Below are positions 36,241-46,771 of a stretch of DNA of 64,000 nucleotides, piece by piece; position 1 is the first letter of the stretch; every line of letters begins with the position of its first letter. The stretch is from Centropus unirufus (Eukaryota > Chordata > Aves > Cuculiformes > Centropidae). The DNA is taken from assembly GCA_013397695.1 (NCBI GenBank), contig VYZI01000085.1:595600-659599 (forward strand), read 5' to 3'. Both the position numbers and the translations under genes were made by a program. Under the pieces are notes generated by a model that had not been told where the DNA came from, did not search any database, and saw only the letters and a list, made by a program, of their open reading frames with translations.

Positions 36241-36306
36241 AGCTTATCAATATAAATATAATGTTAAACCCTTTTTAGATAATTGGGGCTAGGTGTGAAA
36301 ATCTGC

Positions 36307-36326
36307 CCAATTTATGCATAAATTGG
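36307..36326. promoter_or_regulatory. Perfect 20-bp palindrome, POU-like core
   Basis: CCAATTTATGCATAAATTGG is self-complementary over 20 bp. TTTATGCAT fits the POU1F1/Pit-1 pattern WWTATNCAT on both strands, so the palindrome holds two overlapping POU-type sites, flanked by CCAAT/ATTGG words. This layout is what a dimeric POU site would look like. Binding is inferred. Confidence 0.5.
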
Positions 36327-39300
36327 ACCTACGCTTCTCTTTTTTTCCCTTATCAGAAAGAATCCCCTCACCAGGTTTCAGACTGTTCCTTGTCAGTGCT
36401 TCTTCTATACCTGTTAACGGTTGATTAGGTTGTTATATCACATTTCAATACCTGCTTAACCTGATGCCAGTCATCTATGCAAACAAAATTCATTAAGGCA
36501 AACACGAGTCTCTGAGCTGGATTTGTGAGGCAAAAAGTTAAAAAAAAAATTAGGTTTGATGCACCAGCTACTACTGTATGAAACAATGAAGCCTTATAAA
36601 TCTGTATATTGTAAGAGCACTCGATTATAAGTAAAATTGAGAATGAAGAATGAGGTAATCGGCAGAGGAGCCTTTCACGCCCTCTTTCTTGCCTGCTTTT
36701 GGGCAAGGGTTTCTTCACCAGCCACACGTGCAGAGCAGAGGGCAGTTTCAGTGGGCGGCTGAACGGGTTGCTGTGCCGGTCCATGTCCTGCTTCCAGTTG
36801 GTATTTGCCATGGCACTTCTTAACACGTTCTCACCATGCTCATTATATTCACAGAAGGCTCGTTTGTAGCCTGCATTATGATGAAATTTAAAATTACTGC
36901 TTAAGGGACATCAAGTAGGTCCATGGAGAAGGCTTATCCATCCTGCTCTGCCCTGACTCAACCCTGGCGCTCCATTGTCCACGTTGACCAACGCGGCTCC
37001 TCAGGGGGGTTCACATGGGCAATGCTGTGGTCCCCGTGTCAGTGCCCTGCGCTGGGGAAGGGGCAGCATCCTGGGAAGCTGGCTGCCTGAGCTCCAAGGC
37101 TTCAGACAGGGACCAGAGGGAAGAGCGAGGGAGGGACGATGCTTTTAGAAATATTATGAATAAGGGTTGGAGCAGGAGAAATCTTGCGTTCAAACAGCTT
37201 ATTTCTGGATTTCTTTAGTGAGTGCGCTTAGAGCAAGGCAAGCGCGTTGGAAAACTTTCCATGCTCATCCAGTGTCTGCTTTGGATTTATGGTTTGAGGC
37301 ACATGAATACCTGCAAAAGAAAAAGTGTGGTTTATTTTGGTAATGTCTAGTCTTTTGATTTAATACATAAAAGGAGTGTCATCTTCGTATTTACTAGAAC
37401 AGATAAAAACAGGCTTGTAAAAGAGAGGGATGTCCCTAAGTACTAAACATTAAAATCCACGTGAAAAGACTGAATTGCTACCTCTTACAACAGAACCACA
37501 ACAGTAATTTGTCCCCTTTTGAAATACATCTCTTCTACCCCCTCCCTTTCTATCTTTGGAGAATAGGGAACTGGAATTGAATTTGTCTTGACTCTAAAAC
37601 ATCTGTAAAAAAATACCAAATAAGCCACATTGTCAAATGGTTCCTATTCTTTAAGAAATTTTTGGTTGAGCTTAGCAAGTTTTAATGAATTCACTGAAGA
37701 GCTTCATTCCCTGGTCTCTAATACTAGTCCTTTTTGGTCAAGAAAGAGGATTGTTTGGAAATATAACTACTACTGAGTATGTTTTGTTGGCTGTGATAAA
37801 ATTCAAGAGCAGAACTTTTCTTTGCATGGCTTTCTTAATATGAATGATCCCATGCCTGAGCAATTTCAGGTTCACCATTGTGCACGTTGCATACGTGCCG
37901 AAGCCCAGGAGCACAGTTTGAAAGTCTGGATTTCATACTGGCTTGGATATTTGGCCCACATAGTTTAAGAAAACAGAGAATCTGGCGATAGGCATTTAAT
38001 AGCAATATAAAAATAAAACCCAATAAAAATAATGAGAATGATATTTCTATTGGGAGAACATTAAAGCCATAATGGTGCAAATGGGCTTTGGGTAATTGAT
38101 AATACTGATGCAGAAAATTATTTTCAGTTCCCCCTCCTTTGTAGTAAAATACAGCTGCGTTTAAAGAGGAGGAAAAATATATTTTTTGTTATTCTATTGG
38201 CAAACAATAACGGGGCTCTGACCAGCCTCACTTAGCAAGCATGCATTGGCATCTAGAGCTGCAGCAGGACTGGTTCCACTCTGGGAACTGCGGGCTGGTG
38301 AAAGCATGTCTCCGCTTGGCTCCAGCCTTGCTGATCCCTGCAAACCCAAATAAAGGATAATCATTCTTAATCGGTGGTTTTACTGAAGCAGTGTCTTGCC
38401 GCTGCTGCTGTTCTGCTGCAGCTGTGGAGCAGGAGACAGCTCCCTCAGCTCATTTGCATTGAGTCTCTCCACAGTTCTCTTCCTCTGGCAACACATGGCC
38501 CAGAGCCCAGGGGAAGAGGGATCTGAGGCTGTCCCATTTCTCTCCTGCCACCACCGCAGGTAATGGGGCTTCGTCTATTTAACGCTGGGGCAGCAACTTT
38601 TAATGGCTCTGCAGGGGGGTGGAGGAAAGGATGCTCTTGTCCTTTGCGTTATTTGCCATCACTGATTTTGCTCCATCACCTGCTGAGCTGATTAATCTGC
38701 ATCCAATCATCACCACAAATTAATGAGGGTTTGCCATGTACGGCATCTTAAGGCCTTGCCATTTACAGAGCAACAAAATTCGATCTGGGCTCGAGGATGG
38801 TGATGTAGATGTGGTTGATTTTCTCCTGGTTAGACTTGGATATATCCCTTAGATTTATATCCCTATAGACCCATCCCAACATGCGGATTCCCTGCAGCCC
38901 ATCCATCCTCATCATAAAGCACCAAAATGTGATGTAGCAGATTTAACTCGCAAAAGAAGGTTTTGAAGAGGATGTTTTTGTGCTCTCAGGGTAAATATAG
39001 ACTGAAGTGGGCAAATGCTCACACAGCCATGGAGTAATGGAAAACAAGAGCAGGTGGCAGAAGTGCCAAAGCAAAATATATCCCATAAACAAAACAATCA
39101 AGAAAAAATTTCCTCCAGGCCAGCTGGACTGGCCAGCTAGTCAGCCTGTAAGGGACAATGTTCTGCTGTTCAAGAGCTCGCCAGGCTATATTTAAAGTGG
39201 TGGATTTTTAGATGAAGCCTCTAAATATTCTGTTTTCTGCAGCAAAGCAAAGGGAAGCAATAAGTCAGCGTAGCTGAAATCTAAAACATAGACTTGGACT

Positions 39301-39363
39301 CAAAAATTCTCTCTGTTTGTTGTAGAGTTGGAACAGAAATCTTGTAATTTCTTTTAACACTCG
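36327..39363. other. Unique non-coding DNA
   Basis: No supported gene. The 133-codon minus frame at 36425-36826 has no recognisable domain. AT-rich and moderate sequence alternate. The direct repeat GGCCAGCT occurs twice at 39119-39126 and 39131-39138. Confidence 0.55.
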
Positions 39364-39508
39364 TTTAGTCTTTCTGAGCTTTGATTTCCTTCACTTATAA
39401 AAGGGATACCTCTATTTAGTAGCCTGAGTTGCTGCACGAATGAGTTTTGCACTGAAACTAAGATAATGTAATATTTATAAAGTATTTTCAGATCATCGAG
39501 TAGTAGAC
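39364..39508 (+). repeat. Old MIR/L3-type SINE/LINE tail
   Basis: TTTCTGAGCTTTGATTTCCT, CACTTATAAAAGGGATACCT, TTGCTGCACGAATGAGTTT, TAATATTTATAAAGTATTTT and CAGATCATCGAG follow the order of the MIR/L3 tail ('cctcagtttcctcatctgtaaaatggggatacct...gttgttgtgaggattaaatgagttaat...atgtaaagcgctttgagatcctcg'). It is in the same orientation as the copy at 33.06 kb. Divergence is high, consistent with an ancient, immobile copy. Confidence 0.68.
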
Positions 39509-42500
39509 AACTTGGAAACCTCTTCTATTTTAGTGAATCTTAACATATCTAGTTTCTGTCGAAGGATATTTCTTCATATTTTAAACAAGGAAGCGGTTGT
39601 GGTTTTTTGCTGATGCATTGGTTGGTATTAGGTTGGTTTTAGAATTGAACAAGTGAAAGGGATGATTGGAAATGTGTTACTGAAGCACAGGCACGAACCA
39701 TAAAAAAAGGATAAGAAATGGTGTCCCTGGAAATATCTTTTTCATGGAGTCTCATGACGTTTCTCTGGGGTTTTGTTGTTGATTTCAACAGTGCAGATGG
39801 GTGTAGATTAAATGTTCTCTCTATTTTTTAGCTCTATCTGCTGTGCGGATCATTTCAGCTGTGCTTGGAAAGGGAATCAACATGGATCTTAAAAGTAGGA
39901 AGGCTGATATTATGGCTTGCTGACTCACCAGAGTTAGGGCCCGTTCATGGGATTTGGTTAGTATCAGTAAAGGAATACTAGTCAATAATCTAAGGTATCT
40001 TTATTTTTAAAAGACATGCCCTTTGAGAGCAAGCTTCTCCTGGATATGTTATTGGTCATACTGCAGCAGGAGTTTTTGCCATGTCTACTGCTATTACCTC
40101 ATTTCTTGCTGCATATGTACCCTTTGGGGCTGAAAATGAAAAATATAAAGTCTGAAAATAACTACATGGGTGGCAGCTTTTCATTCTGGAATGTATTTAG
40201 GGCAATGATTCAGACCAAGCAATAAAAGGTAAAAAAAAGAGCAGGTACTTCATGCAAATATCCTGCCATTTTCTAGTAGTAGGAAGGGAAATCTAGTTTC
40301 CCCTTGCAGCTCCTGGTCAATCTGCTTAAGGGCAACTTAGTGCTGCTGGAATTACTGTTTGCCTGAAAAATGAGAGATAATCTATGGAGAGCAATGACAT
40401 CCTGAAAGGTGAATATCTTGGTACCCCACGCAGTCTCTGCTGCGTCCAGTGTCACCGCTGCAGGCTCGGGTGCCAAGTTATGGGCTCACAAGTGGTGGCA
40501 AGAGTGGCTGACAGATGAAGCATGGGATCTAGCACAAGGAGAAATCTCCGCTCGAATCTTGCTGCAGCGTGTTATCTGACTCCATTGGCTGCGGCATGTG
40601 ACTGAATTAAAGTGAATGATGAAATTATGTACAGTCGTTTTCATAAGCAGAAGTCAGTTACAAAGTGCTTCCAGATGTATGTTTAATGTATTTCTGTTTT
40701 ATTATGGTGTCTATTTGATGTACGTGGTCCTGACTAAATGGTTAAAAACACTGCAATGTGTACAGAACTATATTGTACTCCATTTTTTTCCAAAAGTGTC
40801 AGTGTTGATAACTAGAAACTGAAATACTGCAATCTAATCAACAGTGCTTTTATGGGCCTATGAGCATAGGCTTTTAACATTTGGGTAACTCTACTGTTTG
40901 TAGACATAAAAATAAATGGCCCTAAAATTATTTTAGGATTGTAGGTTTAATATAGGGAACTAGATAAAGCTACAAAAATAAATCAGAGTAGAATTATTTC
41001 TGGCATCGCATCTGCCAGGCCCATCAAGAAGCAGATATTTTACATGCCTGCTTCATGGGATTCAGGAAACCAGCACTCCGCTCAGCTGAACTGGTCAGGT
41101 GGATTCACAAAATTTATCTCCTTGGCTCTCTATTTTCTGATATCTTATTTTATGGCCTACAGCCATGGCATTCTGGTTTAAGACCCTATCAGATGTCACA
41201 AACCACGCTGTATCCAGAACGGCCAATACTTAAACCCCTCAAGTCCAAGCATAGGAAATATTGCTAGAAAATGGATGGATATCGCTCTTTTGGTGCTGGT
41301 CATGGGCAAAGGCTCTGTCTCACTCTTAGCAGTGTAGGCACGTGGTTATGGATGATATGGAAAACTGGCATTTTGACTCTCAGAGACAGGTGACCAGTTT
41401 TCTGAAGGAAGAGGGTTAATCTGAAAACCCCAGCTTCATCTGCATTTCAGTGTTAGGTTTTATTTTTTTCCCAACCAACATTTAATGCGGTTGCATTGGG
41501 TACGTTTTCCGACACTCGAGTTCAGGGCTGTGCTCAAAGTTACTCCACGTCGCAGCCCTCTGGACTTCCCAGTAGTGGGCTCTGATTGTCAGAGGAGCCC
41601 AATTTATCCTGTCTGGAGGGGCGGATACTGACAGCAGTGGCCGACCTCGGTCCAGGCTCTCCCTTCATCCCACAGGAGAAGTCCCGCAGAGGTGATCCAG
41701 GGGCTTCGAGAGATCAAAGCTCCAAGCACATGGTTCTAGGCAGGACTAAACCTCTGGTCACTGACATTATTTATTCCCGGAGTGCATGATCCTTGCATTT
41801 CTTATCACTCTTTGGGATAATATTACATACTGTTTGCCTTTCCTCCTGCAACCATCTTTGCTTTATTTCTGGAGCCTTTGTTTTACGTTACTTTTCCCCT
41901 TCTGCATTTCCCTCAGGGAGCAAACTGATTTCTCTGGGGAGAACCAACTTTTCACTTCTTCTTATCTGCTAAGATTATTAGCCGTTAAGAAGGTATCCTT
42001 AAAAATGTACGGAGTGATAATGGACCCTAATTAGATGAAAGAGGCTACAGCAAGGGTGAAGAATTCAGTCTCTCAAGAATTTGGTTTTGGAGGCAAAAAT
42101 CCCCAACAGACCATTTATAGAGAGATTTTATTTTTTTTCAGCTGCAGGGGTGAGAATTTAAACTGTTTACAATAAAAAATCAAATTCTTAAGAATCTGAA
42201 ATGTGAATATATTGTATGGGCGTAATGTGGTACAAGGTCATCACACTTTAGGTTGCTGGTGTATTTAGATTACGGTGTATTTAAATGCCTTTTTTTTCAA
42301 TTGCCAATGTAAATACTAATTTCTGTGATCAGGAATGGTCACCATGAAAAGGATAATTGGGCTCTTGACTCTGATAGGATAATTCTTGTAGGGAATGGTG
42401 CCTGATTCTTCAGTTTGTAGTTCTCCCAAGTCTGGAATGCTGCACAAAGCCAAACAGAGCGGTAGATTTGAATAAGCCCTGTGATTCTCATTTTTTTTTT

Positions 42501-44010
42501 TCCCTTTCTCTCTTTTCCTTCCTCACAAGTTTAGTGTCTGTTAATTTGCTCGGGAAATTTAATTAGTCTTCACCAGGATGTTATTCTTAGTACATTAGCT
42601 TCCCTTCTACTGTGCAATTCACCAGATGTATTCATTTGTACTTATTTTTTTTTAATTTATTTTTTTTTGCTGACTTTTGAGGATGGGGAGGAGGGAAAGA
42701 GGAGGGAGCTGGAGGCGACAATCCCCTTGGGTAACTCACAGCTGGAGTTGGGACAGCAGAGCAATGGACCGAGACTCCGAGCTCGAAGGAGAAGCTGCTT
42801 TCCGAGAGCCCTGTTTGGTCCTTAAAACCCCCAGAGCTGACAGCTGGAGGGTGCAGTGAATTGGGTTGGGATGAATGAGGACCTCGGCCCTTGAGATTTG
42901 CCGCCCTGTGACACTGTGGGATGTAGATCCTCCTGCTGAACCTCTCTGCCTTGCTTTTCCTCTTCACTCGAGAGGGCCAAAGCTCTCTCCCCTTGAATTC
43001 AGTGGGCTACCAGGATGAGCAAAGTGAACTGATACACAATGCAGTATGAATTTAATATATGTAAGCTGTGCTGCATTTCTAATCAGCTATATATTTATTG
43101 TAGTGAAGAGTAACAAATTACAGTACCACTAGCACACAAAAGCTTATGGCATTCCATTATTCTTAATTAATAGGTAAGTGCAAGCCTTTTTTATTTATAC
43201 TGGAGGAGATCTTGTTGCTAATTTGATTGCAAATGTATCTGTAAAAAGGGAAAAATGTATATCTATTTATTTTTCTAGTTTAATAATAGAGCACTCATTC
43301 TTTCCTTTTAGTTTTTTTTTTTTTTTTTGATCGTTACTTGGTTTGCAATCAAATATTGGCATGCTGGTTTTGCATATATTTCAAAGACGTCCGCTCCTTA
43401 ATAAGGAAAACAAACCTGTTTGTAACAAACAAACAAGCCAACTAATAGAAAGCGTCTGGAATCCAATGGAAGCAATAATGTAAGCACAAATTCTCTGGGT
43501 TCTTGTACTTGGAATCTGGTTGACAAAAACCTGTCATGGGAATGATCACGAGACCGTTACGACAAAAGTATAAAAGTGTGTTTACATGTGGCTGATCCAT
43601 TCTGTGGTCTGCCTTTCCTTCCATGCAGGTAAGCAGACAGGCATAGATCCCAACAAAACCTATGAGTCTTCATTTGGAGAAACATTGTTAATTCTGGGGA
43701 GGTGAAACCAACTGTGTCAGGTAATTTTTATCCTTTAGCAGAATTTAACTATTCCATAATTAGCAATTATGGTCTCCGCGTACTTTCCGTATTAAGATCA
43801 CAAAGCTCTTGGGAAAATTTAAACTAAGTCTTAAAAACCAGAAATGTGTAGTTAATATCTTGAAAGGTGGTTTAGCTTCTGAAACAGAAACATCCTTTCC
43901 CATGTGGTACCAGCTGGAATTGGGGAAGTTGACTTCTGAGTGTTTCCCTGCTTCACTAGATGTGATGTGATTTGGCAGATGGTCTTTGAGATGCTGTTGT
44001 TAAAAAATAA
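39509..44010. other. Unique non-coding DNA
   Basis: No supported gene, RNA gene or repeat. Small inverted repeats occur at 40856-40871 (GCCTATG/CATAGGC) and 40921-40937 (CCTAAAAT/ATTTTAGG). A T17 tract is at 43312-43328. The GC-richer patch at 41.50-41.77 kb has a 67-codon frame with no recognisable product. 43.0-43.4 kb is very AT-rich. Confidence 0.55.
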
Positions 44011-44222
44011 ATCATAGAATTACAAAATGGCTTGGGTTGGAAGGAATCTCACAGCCCGTCCTGTTCCAACTCCCTGCCATGGGCAGGGACACCTCCCACT
44101 GGATCAGGGGGCTCCAAGCCCCATCCAACCTGGCCTTGAACACTTCCAGGAATGGGGCAGCCACCACTGCTCTGGGCAACCTGGGCCAGGGAAAAAAATC
44201 CTTCTTAATAGCTAATCTAAAT
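44011..44222 (-). mobile_element. CR1 LINE, 3' fragment (antisense)
   Basis: The plus strand reads ATCATAGAATTACAAAATGG, CTTGGGTTGGAAGGAATCTC, CCATGGGCAGGGACACCTCC, GGGGGCTCCAAGCCCCATCC, CACTTCCAGGAATGGGGCAG and GGGCAACCTGGGCCAGG, then TCCTTCTTAATAGCTAATCT. This is the reverse complement of the CR1 3' UTR, with the 'cctcaccaccctcac' part deleted. It is the same subfamily as the 24.5-kb copy. No coding sequence is retained. Confidence 0.94.
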
Positions 44223-45239
44223 AAATATTCATTTTTAAGATATTTAAACGAATACTATATAAATAGAAATATGTTTATGTTTAATTTTAGTTGTATTTGT
44301 TACAGGTAATTTGACAGATTGTGACAATCACCGTGAGAACTCACTCCTAACGTAGCCATGATGGAGATTTGATGTTCTAACGGAGAACGGCAGGAGGTTC
44401 AGGATCTCCTGAAGGTAAGTGGAATAATTTTAATTCTCAGAGCAAGCAAATAAGAAGTTTTCTTTAGAAGAAATTGTGAGTGCACTGTTTTATGATGATT
44501 TCTTTGAATCATTTTAAAAGGATTTGCCAGGATGGAAGGTGGTGACTAACTTCGGTTACCAGCAGATGAAAATTCAGCTCAGAATTTATTCTGCTTAACT
44601 GCATTCTATATTCTATGTTAATACCAATGACCACAAGCTAGTTCTTAAAATTCATATAGTCTAATATCTAAATGACTATGCACTGGTTTTCTATGGGATG
44701 CTATAGTTGTTGGCCCAATGTTGTAGCAGATACCTGAAATTACCCATTTCCTTCTAATTATACTGGAAACCTGATGTGTTTCTTTTTAAGGCTTTCTGGG
44801 TTGCTTACCTTGCAAAGCAGCTCATTCCTGGAGAGGAGGGATGCTCTACCAGAGGGGCTCAGAGAAGGTCCTTTGCTTACAGATACGGAATGTGGGGCAC
44901 TGACTAATTTCCAGAGTAATCCTTGGATATTTCAGGCTCTCTCTCCTCTGCAAGGAGTGGATGGCTGTGGGATTTCAGTCCCAACAGGGCAAGGCATCTC
45001 TCTTTGGTTAGAAGGGGCCTGCTAAGCCCATTTTGCCTGCGTGGTGATGGTGAATCTTCGCTTGAGGTAACATCTCGTGCAGTCAACAAAACACACAGCC
45101 CTCTCCCTCGGAGTTTCCAGGGCTTCCTGCTGGGAGGAAATCCTAAGAAACACTGCAAAACTTGATCAGGAACTCATAATTGAAAAGATGACGTGACCTA
45201 ATTTGAGATCTTCCCGTGCCCCACGCTTGTGTAGTTCAA
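44223..45239. other. Unique non-coding DNA
   Basis: No supported gene or repeat. Overlapping frames of about 80 codons on both strands at 44.77-45.16 kb reflect a local GC rise. Confidence 0.5.
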
Positions 45240-46080
45240 AATAGTACACACCTTGTCCCTTTAACTTCAGGTGTAGGTGTCTTGTCTGGCTCTTGGAAGT
45301 GACTGTGTACAGGCAGAGCATAATTGGCAGCCTGTGACATCCCTGTCTGCAAGTGTCTCTCTAAACGCAGCGGATTTCAGCCTTTATCTAGTGATGGCTG
45401 CTACCTGAGAGAAGCCCAGGGCCATCTCAAAGGGCTTGTAGCAGCTAATTGTGCCTGTTAGGACTAGCAATTAGCTGGGGATCTCTCCACCAGGCAGCTC
45501 CGACACCCACTGGCTTTCAGCTCTCTTCACTTCCTCGCGGTTAACTCGCCGTGCCAGGCAGAGCAGACAGGGACAGGTAGGCGAGCGCTCGGGAAGGATG
45601 CCCGCAGGACCACTGGGGAAAAAATAGACACCGGCTTATAATAACATGCCGAAACATGACCTGATTATCCCAGAAACAAAGCAGCGAGTGACCCGTCCCT
45701 CATTTACAGGTGTAGCTAAACTGCTCAAACGGGCTATGCCTCAGCTTTAAGGAAACAATAAAATCTAATTACCTATAGGTTATAAAAAAAGATCACGTAC
45801 ATATGGTGGTGGCTGGTTACCATGGTGCAAACAATGGTTTCAATGGAAACATGAAGCAGAACAAGGGAGAATTAAGATAATAAATCAGTTTCATTGAATA
45901 ATAAAGCTTTGCACTTACCCATTAATTAAGGATAATCGTATGCCATAAGCTTTTGTGTGCAAGAAGTAATGTGTTACTCTTTACCATAAATATATAGATG
46001 ATTAAAAATTCAATACACCTTACAGGTAGCAAATTCATACCATCCTCTGTATATATTACAGAAGGAAGATGTAAGAGTTC
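45240..46080. promoter_or_regulatory. Enhancer-like block with homeodomain inverted repeat
   Basis: Perfect 10-bp inverted arms, CAGCTAATTG at 45442-45451 and CAATTAGCTG at 45468-45477, are separated by 16 nt. Each arm has a CTAATTG homeodomain word overlapping a CAGCTAA/TTAGCTG word. Downstream lie CTAATTAC (45765-45772), GTTACCATGG (45816-45825, half an RFX-type X-box), ACAATGG (45831-45837, a SOX word) and ATTAATTAAG (45921-45930). No frame of 60 codons is open between 45.17 and 46.38 kb. This density of neural-type factor words suggests a developmental enhancer. It is inference from motifs alone. Confidence 0.42.
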
Positions 46081-46689
46081 TTTTTGCGCTTATTATTTTT
46101 TGGATTGGAATAGAGCGTTTCAATTATCCAACAGAATCTGAGGTTTTGATAGTGATGGGAAGACTTGAGAAAAACCTAATTCTTGAAGACTCTGTGAAAA
46201 TCTTTAAACATTGATGCCATAATTCAAAGATATCTACAAATGGTCAAAAAAAAAAATGGGCTAGGCTTGTCTGGTTTCCAAAAGTGAATTGAGACACAAC
46301 ATAAAACAACACACTGAGCTGGTATTGACCCTTCCACTTGATGCGTCTTTAGGTGCTTTATAATCCCTAACAAATGTACCTTAAAACCCTATGAACTTTG
46401 TAGGTAATTGAGAACAAGTGTCTTCAGACCTGCAATAGCATCCGATTCGCGCTCCAAACAAGGCAGGCCCTGCCAGATCCCCAGGGTTTGAGCCTAAAGG
46501 ACAGGGAGGCTTTGCCTGTTCTGGGAGTCGAGGGCAGAGAAAATCTTGGGAGCCAGCACAGGGTGTCTGGCCTGCAGGATTTGACCCTTTCTCAGATGAA
46601 CAGAAATGAAACATATTGAACCTTTTCAAAATTACATCATTAAAACCCTATCCCACTCAGGTCTTCCCCCTGCCTTTATCTCCATGGTG
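46081..46689. other. Unique non-coding DNA
   Basis: No gene or organised repeat. A9-A10 tracts occur near 46.25 kb. The minus frame 46381-46629 (82 codons) is unremarkable. Confidence 0.5.
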
Positions 46690-46771
46690 GCATTTGCAGG
46701 GTGAATTTTCAAATGGTGAATTTGCAGGTGAATGCAAGGAATGGTGAATTTGCAGGTGAATTTTCAAATAG
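46690..46771. repeat. Three-copy minisatellite, about 27-bp unit
   Basis: Three consecutive units of about 27 bp share the words ATTTGCAGG and GTGAAT. Units 1 and 3 end in TTTTCAAAT, and unit 2 in GCAAGGAAT. Units 2 and 3 begin with an identical 18-mer, GGTGAATTTGCAGGTGAA. Seen directly in the sequence. Copy number in other individuals is unknown. Confidence 0.8.

Noticed and set aside
42985..43030. TTGAATTCAGTGGGCTAC resembling an old amniote repeat word
   Set aside because: A single short match with no supporting flanks.
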